A stretch of 12,870 nt of DNA from Leptospiraceae bacterium (GTDB lineage: Bacteria; Spirochaetota; Leptospiria; Turneriellales; Turneriellaceae). How positions within the stretch are numbered: the stretch's first letter is position 1; the number at the start of each line of letters is the position of its first letter. This document shows, in pieces, positions 8,049 to 12,870 of the stretch. The stretch covers positions 1-12,870 of the forward strand of contig JANWWX010000015.1 in assembly GCA_025057195.1 (NCBI GenBank), given 5' to 3'. Made by a program: the position numbers and the translations under genes. The notes under the pieces were generated by a model. That model saw only the letters and a program-made list of their open reading frames with translations, had not been told where the DNA came from and searched no databases.

Positions 8049-8067
8049 ATTTGCAATGGCTGCAAAT
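8049..8067. promoter_or_regulatory. Perfect inverted repeat ATTTGCA-N5-TGCAAAT, candidate operator
   Basis: Two 7-bp arms (8049-8055 and 8061-8067) are exact reverse complements around the 5-bp spacer ATGGC. The dyad lies between the divergent start codons and overlaps the weak -35 candidate for the transaldolase operon. The size and symmetry suit a dimeric helix-turn-helix regulator. As RNA it would form only a short hairpin, with no following U-tract, so it is not a terminator. I do not recognise the regulator. Confidence 0.4.
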
Positions 8068-8125
8068 GTGTGGCCGATTTACCCGAGCTCACGGCGCAAT
8101 CCCTTTTGACCCTGTGTCTCGAAAA

Positions 8126-8129
8126 AAGG
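8126..8129 (+). promoter_or_regulatory. Shine-Dalgarno AAGG for carB GTG start
   Basis: AAGG follows a run of A residues and lies 9 nt upstream of the GTG at 8139. It supports that start over the far-upstream in-frame ATG at 8022, which would add 39 residues absent from CarB homologues. Confidence 0.5.
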
Positions 8130-8138
8130 CTCTGGCAC

Positions 8139-11100
8139 GTGCCACGCCGCACCGACATCCATAAAATCCTGATCATTGGCTCAGGGCCAATTGTCATCGG
8201 CCAGGCATGCGAATTTGATTATTCGGGAACGCAGGCGGTCAAGGCGCTCAAAAAAGAAGGTTTCCAAGTCGTGCTGATCAATTCCAACCCGGCGACGATC
8301 ATGACCGATCCGGAGTTGGCCGACCGCGTCTATATCGAACCGATCACGCTGCCATACCTCACGCGCATTATTGAAGAAGAGCGTCCCGATGCACTTTTGC
8401 CGACGGTGGGTGGCCAAACGGCGCTCAACGCCGCCCTGCAGCTGGCAGAAGCTGGTGTGCTTGAAAAATACGGTGTCGAGCTGATCGGGGCCAACGCGGA
8501 GGCCATCCGTAAGGCCGAGGACCGCCAGCTTTTCAAACAGGCGATGGAGAAGATCGGTGCTGCGATGCCGCGCTCCGGTGTGGCGCACTCGCTTGAGGAA
8601 GCACTAGCACTTTTAGAGACGATCGGCCTGCCGGTTATTTTGCGCCCTTCTTTCACGCTTGGTGGTAGTGGTGGCGGTGTCTGCTACAACCGTGAGGAAT
8701 TCATCAGCATGGTGAGCCGGGCACTCGCCGAAAGCCCAGCAAACCAGGTTTTGATCGACCAAAGTATTTTGGGCTGGAAAGAATACGAATTGGAGGTGAT
8801 GCGCGATAAGGCTGACAACGTGGTGATTATTTGCAGTATCGAAAATCTGGATCCGATGGGAGTGCACACGGGCGATTCGATCACCGTGGCCCCACAGCAG
8901 ACACTGAGCGATGCCGAGTACCAAAACTTGCGCGATCTGGCGATAAAAATCATCCGCGAAATTGGAGTCGAAACGGGCGGTTCCAATATCCAGTTTGCCG
9001 TCAACCCCAAGGATGGTCAGGTGATGGTGATCGAAATGAACCCGCGTGTGTCACGCTCCTCGGCACTGGCTTCCAAGGCGACCGGTTTTCCAATCGCCAA
9101 GATCGCCGCGCTACTTTCGGTGGGTTATACTCTTGATGAGATCGCCAACGACATCACCAAAAAAACTCCGGCCAGTTTTGAGCCGACGATCGATTATATT
9201 GTTACCAAAATCCCGCGTTTTACTTTTGAAAAGTTCCCGGAAACACCACGCGTTTTGGACACCCAAATGCGTTCGGTCGGAGAGGCGATGGCGATTGGCC
9301 GCACTTTTCCTGAATCGTTCCAAAAGGCGTTGCGTTCGCTCGAAAACGGGCGCCATGGTTGGGGTGCAGATGGGAATTTGGAGATCGAACTCGAGTTGTT
9401 ACGGCTGGGCGATGAGGCCACCATCCGCCGCCACCTTTTAGAAAAAATCGCCGTGCCGTCCGACAACCGGATTTTTTACGTGCGTGCTGCGCTCGAGCGT
9501 GGTTTCAGCATCGCTGAAATCAACCAACGTTCTAACATCGATCCTTGGTTTTTAGGCCAAATGCAGCGCATTTTGGATTTGGAAAAACAACTGGTTGAAA
9601 GCTATCGTAGCGGGCATGACCTGCCGGCTGAGCTTTTATGGGAAGCAAAGCGCATGGGCTTTTCCGACCGCCAGCTGGCGTACCTCAAAAACTATGACTT
9701 GGCGCAAAAAACGCTCTATGAATTGGAAAGGCTGGAACCAGGCTCGCTGGCGTACATGGATAAAATGCACCTTTTAGGCCAGGCAATTGCCGAAGATGAG
9801 AAAAAAATCACACAATCGCGCATCGCGCAGCAAGTGGTGCCCGTCTATAAACGCGTCGATACCTGTGCGGCTGAGTTTGAATCATTTACCCCTTATATGT
9901 ATTCGACGTACGAAACCGAAAACGAGGCTGAAGTATCAGAAAAGGAAAAAGTCATCATCCTCGGCGGCGGCCCCAACCGCATCGGCCAGGGAATTGAATT
10001 CGACTACTGCTGTTGCCATGCCAGCTATGCGCTGCGCGAGCTGGGTATCGAGAGCATCATGATCAACTCCAATCCGGAGACAGTATCCACAGATTATGAT
10101 ACCTCAGACCGGCTGTATTTTGAACCACTCACCGTGGAAGATGTCCTGCACATTTTTCATGAAGAAAAAAAGAAAGGCAAGCTACGGGGGGTGATCTTGC
10201 AATTTGGCGGGCAGACCCCGCTGAAACTCGCAAAGTCTCTCGCCAGCCATGGCATCCCGATTTTAGGCACCAGTGTGGAGAGTATCGAGCGGGCAGAAGA
10301 CCGCAAACTTTTCAATGAACTGGTCGCCAAGCTCGGTCTGCGCCAGCCACGCGGGCGGATGGCTGCCTCGCTTGAAGAAGCGCTAGCTTCGGCTGCGGAA
10401 ATTGGTTACCCGGTTTTGGTGCGCCCGTCTTTTGTTTTGGGTGGGCGTGCGATGGCCATTGTGCGCAGCGAAGAGGAGCTACGCCAGTATATGCATAACT
10501 GCGTGGAAATCAGCCGCGAGCGGCCAGTGCTCATCGACCAGTTTTTAGAGCATGCGCTGGAGCTGGACGCTGACGCGCTGTGCGATGGCAAGGCGGTTTT
10601 TATCGCAGGCATCCTTGAGCACGTCGAGGAAGCAGGCGTACACTCCGGGGATAGTGCCTGCATCCTGCCGCCCAAAAATATCCCGCAGCACCTTTTGGAC
10701 GAGGTGCGCCGCGCCACCACAGCCATAGCACTTGAACTGCAGGTCAAAGGCTGCCTCAACGTGCAGTTTGCCATTGCCGATGGCCAGCTTTATGTCTTGG
10801 AGGTCAACCCACGTGCCTCGCGCACAGTGCCCTTCATCGCCAAAGCGATTGGCCTACCGATAGTGCGCCTGGCGACCAAGATCCTCATGGGCGCAACGCT
10901 GCGCGAGTTGGGACTGGAAAAAGAGATCCGCCCGCCGCGCTATTATGTCAAAGAAGTGGTGTTGCCGTTCAAAAAATTTGCTGGGGTGGACACCATCCTG
11001 GGTCCAGAAATGAAATCGACGGGAGAGGTGATGGGGATTGGCAAGACGGTGGCCGAGGCATTCCATAAGGCGCAGTTAGCTGCAGGGCAAAAGCTACCTG

Positions 11101-11486
11101 AAAGCGGCACAATTTTTGTCTCGGTGCGCGATTCGGCCAAAGAACCCCTTTTGGAACCGCTGCGCGCTGCGGCCAATGCTGGCTTCCAGATCTTAGCGAC
11201 GGAAGGCACCGCGCTTCGCCTGGCTGCCGCTGGCATTCCCGTACGGCGTGTGAACAAGGTGCACGAGGGACGGCCGCATGTCGTGGACAGCATCCGCTCG
11301 GGGGAAGTACAGCTCATCATCAACATCCCTACCGATGTCAAGACGCGCAACGATGCGCTGGAGATCCGTCTTGCCGCACTGCAGTACTCGATTCCCTATT
11401 TTACCACGGTTGAGGCAGCCCGTGAGGCACTCTATGGCATGGCGGAGATGCAGGGCAAACCCGTGGCCATTTATCCATTGAGGTAG
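8139..11486 (+). CDS. carB: Carbamoyl-phosphate synthase (glutamine-hydrolysing) large subunit
   Basis: A complete CarB of 1,115 residues (the E. coli protein has 1,073). With the CarA glutaminase subunit it makes carbamoyl phosphate from glutamine, bicarbonate and 2 ATP, feeding pyrimidine and arginine synthesis in the cytosol. The first half begins [20 protein letters not shown] with ATP-grasp metal ligands in [10 protein letters not shown] near residue 300. The duplicated second half starts near 605 with [15 protein letters not shown], and its matching [12 protein letters not shown] lies near 887. The C-terminal MGS-like allosteric domain (about 988-1115) keeps T-E-G-T-A and [10 protein letters not shown], regions contacting UMP/IMP/ornithine effectors in E. 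coli; the later I-N-T-T segment reads I-N-I-P-T here. carA is not adjacent. The GTG start gives the normal N-terminus. The 3' end overlaps the convergent cheA by 16 bp. Confidence 0.97.
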   Translation: MPRRTDIHKILIIGSGPIVIGQACEFDYSGTQAVKALKKEGFQVVLINSNPATIMTDPELADRVYIEPITLPYLTRIIEEERPDALLPTVGGQTALNAALQLAEAGVLEKYGVELIGANAEAIRKAEDRQLFKQAMEKIGAAMPRSGVAHSLEEALALLETIGLPVILRPSFTLGGSGGGVCYNREEFISMVSRALAESPANQVLIDQSILGWKEYELEVMRDKADNVVIICSIENLDPMGVHTGDSITVAPQQTLSDAEYQNLRDLAIKIIREIGVETGGSNIQFAVNPKDGQVMVIEMNPRVSRSSALASKATGFPIAKIAALLSVGYTLDEIANDITKKTPASFEPTIDYIVTKIPRFTFEKFPETPRVLDTQMRSVGEAMAIGRTFPESFQKALRSLENGRHGWGADGNLEIELELLRLGDEATIRRHLLEKIAVPSDNRIFYVRAALERGFSIAEINQRSNIDPWFLGQMQRILDLEKQLVESYRSGHDLPAELLWEAKRMGFSDRQLAYLKNYDLAQKTLYELERLEPGSLAYMDKMHLLGQAIAEDEKKITQSRIAQQVVPVYKRVDTCAAEFESFTPYMYSTYETENEAEVSEKEKVIILGGGPNRIGQGIEFDYCCCHASYALRELGIESIMINSNPETVSTDYDTSDRLYFEPLTVEDVLHIFHEEKKKGKLRGVILQFGGQTPLKLAKSLASHGIPILGTSVESIERAEDRKLFNELVAKLGLRQPRGRMAASLEEALASAAEIGYPVLVRPSFVLGGRAMAIVRSEEELRQYMHNCVEISRERPVLIDQFLEHALELDADALCDGKAVFIAGILEHVEEAGVHSGDSACILPPKNIPQHLLDEVRRATTAIALELQVKGCLNVQFAIADGQLYVLEVNPRASRTVPFIAKAIGLPIVRLATKILMGATLRELGLEKEIRPPRYYVKEVVLPFKKFAGVDTILGPEMKSTGEVMGIGKTVAEAFHKAQLAAGQKLPESGTIFVSVRDSAKEPLLEPLRAAANAGFQILATEGTALRLAAAGIPVRRVNKVHEGRPHVVDSIRSGEVQLIINIPTDVKTRNDALEIRLAALQYSIPYFTTVEAAREALYGMAEMQGKPVAIYPLR

Positions 11487-12031
11487 ATCAAAAGTTCGAC
11501 AGCAATCCCCTCATCGGCAATTACAAACTGGTTTTCAACAACTAAAAATTCAGTTGCTGGCGATTCCAGGCGGCGTGCCAAAAGCGTGTGGATTGCCTTG
11601 GTTGTGGAATAAAGCTCCGGTGTGGCCGGCTCGACTTTTTTGCCAGTCAAGAATGTCAGGGTGTTCGTGTAGGCACTGCCCAGGATATTGGTGACTTCCA
11701 AGAGTGGCCCAGGATCGAATTCCGCTGCCGGGTCAAGTCCTGCTGCTTGGAACAGTAGGCGCACCATCTTTTGTGCTGCCCTTTTTTCCAAAATGAGGTC
11801 GATACCTCCCGCCCGTGGTTGCATCGGCAGGTGGATCAGGAGAAGGTTTGCTGCCCGGTCTTTGATCTTTTTGGCGATTTGCTGTATTTTTTCGGGCTTT
11901 ATCTGCGTGCCACGGCTTTTGCGCAAAGCGATTGTCTCGTTGCTGGTGAGGATGCGGATATTTTCGATTGCGGTATGGTTGCTCTGCGCAATCCATTGGC
12001 GTACCAAGTCCTTCTTGCTGAAATCCAACAG
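11471..12031 (-). other. CheC/CheX-like phosphatase domain fused to CheA
   Basis: This marks the C-terminal domain of the cheA gene. The second half matches CheC well by eye: a helix with [10 protein letters not shown] (Glu codon at 11698-11696, Asn codon at 11689-11687), Pro exactly 23 residues after the Asn, then a T-E-F-L-V-V-E strand and a hydrophobic last strand. The position four before the Glu is Gly, where CheC usually has Asp or Ser. The first half lacks the equivalent N-I-G-x-G-N-A type motif, so at most one active site remains, as in CheX or one-site CheC forms. This is pattern recognition without alignment. Confidence 0.6.
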
Positions 12032-12870
12032 GGCCTTGGGCTCGCTGGCAGCGGGCTGTTCTACGGCCAGTGTTGCTGCAGCCTCTTTTGGGGGGCTTTT
12101 TTCTCTGGTGGCAACCTGGTGGGACTCGGCATCGGGCTTCTTGTGGGCTGCCATCTCCTGTTTTTCCGCCGCCAAGTTGGCGGCGATGGCTTCTGCGTCC
12201 ACCACAAACACAATGCTGCCGTCGCCCAAAAGCGATACTCCCGAGAGCCCAGGGATTGGCCTGTAGCTTTCTGCTAGCGATTTGATCACAAGTTCTTTTT
12301 TGCCCAAAAGGGCATCAACACCGAGCGCTACATGCCGCCTACGCGTAGTTGCGATCAGTGCGTATTGGTAGTCCCGACTTTCCTCAAGCGGTGGATAGCC
12401 CAAAAAGGCATCGAGCCGCACAAAGGGAATGAGCCGATCGCGCCAGCGGACCACTTCACTCCCTTCCAGTTGGGCAATGGCTCCAGCCGGCAACTTGAGC
12501 ACCTCTTCAATGCTATTAAGCGGTAGCGCAAAATGGTCGTTGCGCAGGCCAACTACCAATGCACTGAGGCTGAGCAGGGTCAGAGGTAGTCGCAGTGTGA
12601 TGCGCGTGCCCTGACCAGGAGTAGTCTCCAATTCCAGTTCGCCGGAAAGTTGGCGTATTGCGTCACGCACAATATCCATGCCATAGCCACGGCCGGAAAT
12701 TTCATCGGCCACGTCGCGCGTGGAAAAGCCAGGTGTGAAAATAAACTCATGGATTTCCTTTGCGGTCAGGCTCTGCGCGCGCTCTGGGCTAACTAACCCT
12801 CGCTCGATGGCGCGCTCCAGGATTTTTTCCGTGTTGAGCCCACGCCCATCATCAGCGATGTGGATGAGCA
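11471..12870 (-). CDS. cheA: CheA chemotaxis histidine kinase, C-terminal part, with CheC-like C-terminal domain (5' end outside window)
   Basis: The frame is open to the window edge, so only the last 465 residues are seen; the P1 phosphotransfer domain and most of P3/P4 lie outside. CheA phosphorylates CheY and CheB in response to chemoreceptors at the polar array. Visible residues 5-11 carry the ATP-lid D-D-G-R-G-L type box, followed by F-T-P-G-F-S-T-R and G-R-G-Y-G-M-D-I-V near 59-67. The P5 CheW-like domain spans about 95-233. A low-complexity Ala/Glu/Lys/Pro linker (about 234-279) leads to a further domain of about 186 residues (280-465). That domain contains [12 protein letters not shown], with Glu391, Asn394 and Pro417 spaced as in the CheC/CheX phosphatase motif (E-x-x-N-x22-P). 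An apparent GTG start at 12712 is internal and not the real start. A CheA normally ends after P5 or with a receiver domain, so this tail is unusual. The gene converges on carB and overlaps its end. Confidence 0.93.
   Translation of the reverse strand, partial: LIHIADDGRGLNTEKILERAIERGLVSPERAQSLTAKEIHEFIFTPGFSTRDVADEISGRGYGMDIVRDAIRQLSGELELETTPGQGTRITLRLPLTLLSLSALVVGLRNDHFALPLNSIEEVLKLPAGAIAQLEGSEVVRWRDRLIPFVRLDAFLGYPPLEESRDYQYALIATTRRRHVALGVDALLGKKELVIKSLAESYRPIPGLSGVSLLGDGSIVFVVDAEAIAANLAAEKQEMAAHKKPDAESHQVATREKSPPKEAAATLAVEQPAASEPKALLDFSKKDLVRQWIAQSNHTAIENIRILTSNETIALRKSRGTQIKPEKIQQIAKKIKDRAANLLLIHLPMQPRAGGIDLILEKRAAQKMVRLLFQAAGLDPAAEFDPGPLLEVTNILGSAYTNTLTFLTGKKVEPATPELYSTTKAIHTLLARRLESPATEFLVVENQFVIADEGIAVELLIYLNG

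Larger units (their letters stand above)
8014..8138. promoter_or_regulatory. Divergent intergenic region between transaldolase and carB
   Basis: This 125-bp stretch is the only sizeable non-coding gap in the window and must hold the promoters for carB, and probably for the minus-strand cluster. A weak minus-strand promoter candidate is TTGCAA (8056-8051), a 16-nt spacer, then CAAAAT (8034-8029), each matching the sigma-70 consensus at 4 of 6 positions. It would start transcription only about 8-10 nt before the transaldolase ATG. On the plus strand I could not find a convincing -35/-10 pair. Confidence 0.4.

Noticed and set aside
8041..8067. Intrinsic terminator or riboswitch in the carB leader
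   Set aside because: The dyad is AT-rich with short arms and no U-tract, and the 125-bp leader is too short and unstructured for a known riboswitch or a clear attenuator.
8022..8138. N-terminal extension of carB from the ATG at 8022
   Set aside because: The 39 extra residues do not look like CarB, and the GTG at 8139 gives the family's standard N-terminus with an upstream AAGG.
11471..12712. A complete 413-residue gene starting at 12712
   Set aside because: The frame stays open upstream to the window edge and encodes the kinase ATP-lid motifs, so the GTG is internal to cheA.
6550..12870. ParA as a chemotaxis-array positioning protein (ParC type) for the nearby CheA
   Set aside because: carB and the opposite transcription units separate them, and no ParP-like partner is seen. 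Proximity alone is not enough.

Overview
The window is densely coding, moderately GC-rich bacterial DNA with six genes and almost no intergenic space. It suggests a Gram-negative, chemotactic (probably flagellated) bacterium: there is a CheA kinase and a very large secreted TolB-like/TPR protein. The mix (PD40-TPR-CHAT-like giant protein, short-form transaldolase, CheA with a CheC-like tail) would fit a spirochaete of the Leptospirales, but this is only an impression and needs a database search.

Positions 1-8013, minus strand: a tight four-gene cluster, read right to left. A short-form transaldolase (7366-8013) is followed after 39 nt by an orphan ParA-type ATPase (6550-7326). Its best start is a non-canonical CTG preceded by AGGAG. 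A 4-nt GTGA overlap leads to an unrecognised 244-residue single-pass membrane protein (5819-6553). A second GTGA overlap leads to a giant protein (1-5822; 1,940 residues visible, no stop in the window) with a signal peptide, a PD40/TolB-like beta-propeller, a very long TPR solenoid, a coiled coil and a degenerate CHAT-like region. The predicted locations (cytosol, inner membrane, periplasm/envelope) suggest a previously undescribed ParA-linked, envelope-spanning module. No parB or parS is visible.

Positions 8014-8138: a 125-bp divergent intergenic region containing a perfect 7-bp inverted repeat, the only obvious place for a promoter or operator.

Positions 8139-11486, plus strand: a complete carB (carbamoyl-phosphate synthase large subunit, GTG start), without carA beside it.

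Positions 11471-12870, minus strand: the C-terminal part of a CheA histidine kinase. After the usual P5 CheW-like domain it carries a linker and an extra domain resembling a CheC/CheX phosphatase, which would put kinase and phosphatase in one polypeptide. Its 3' end overlaps the 3' end of carB by 16 bp, tail to tail.

The metabolic genes (transaldolase, carB) look ordinary. The ParA/membrane/giant-protein operon and the CheA-CheC-like fusion are the parts worth attention. I saw no tRNA, rRNA, insertion sequence, CRISPR array or convincing intrinsic terminator.
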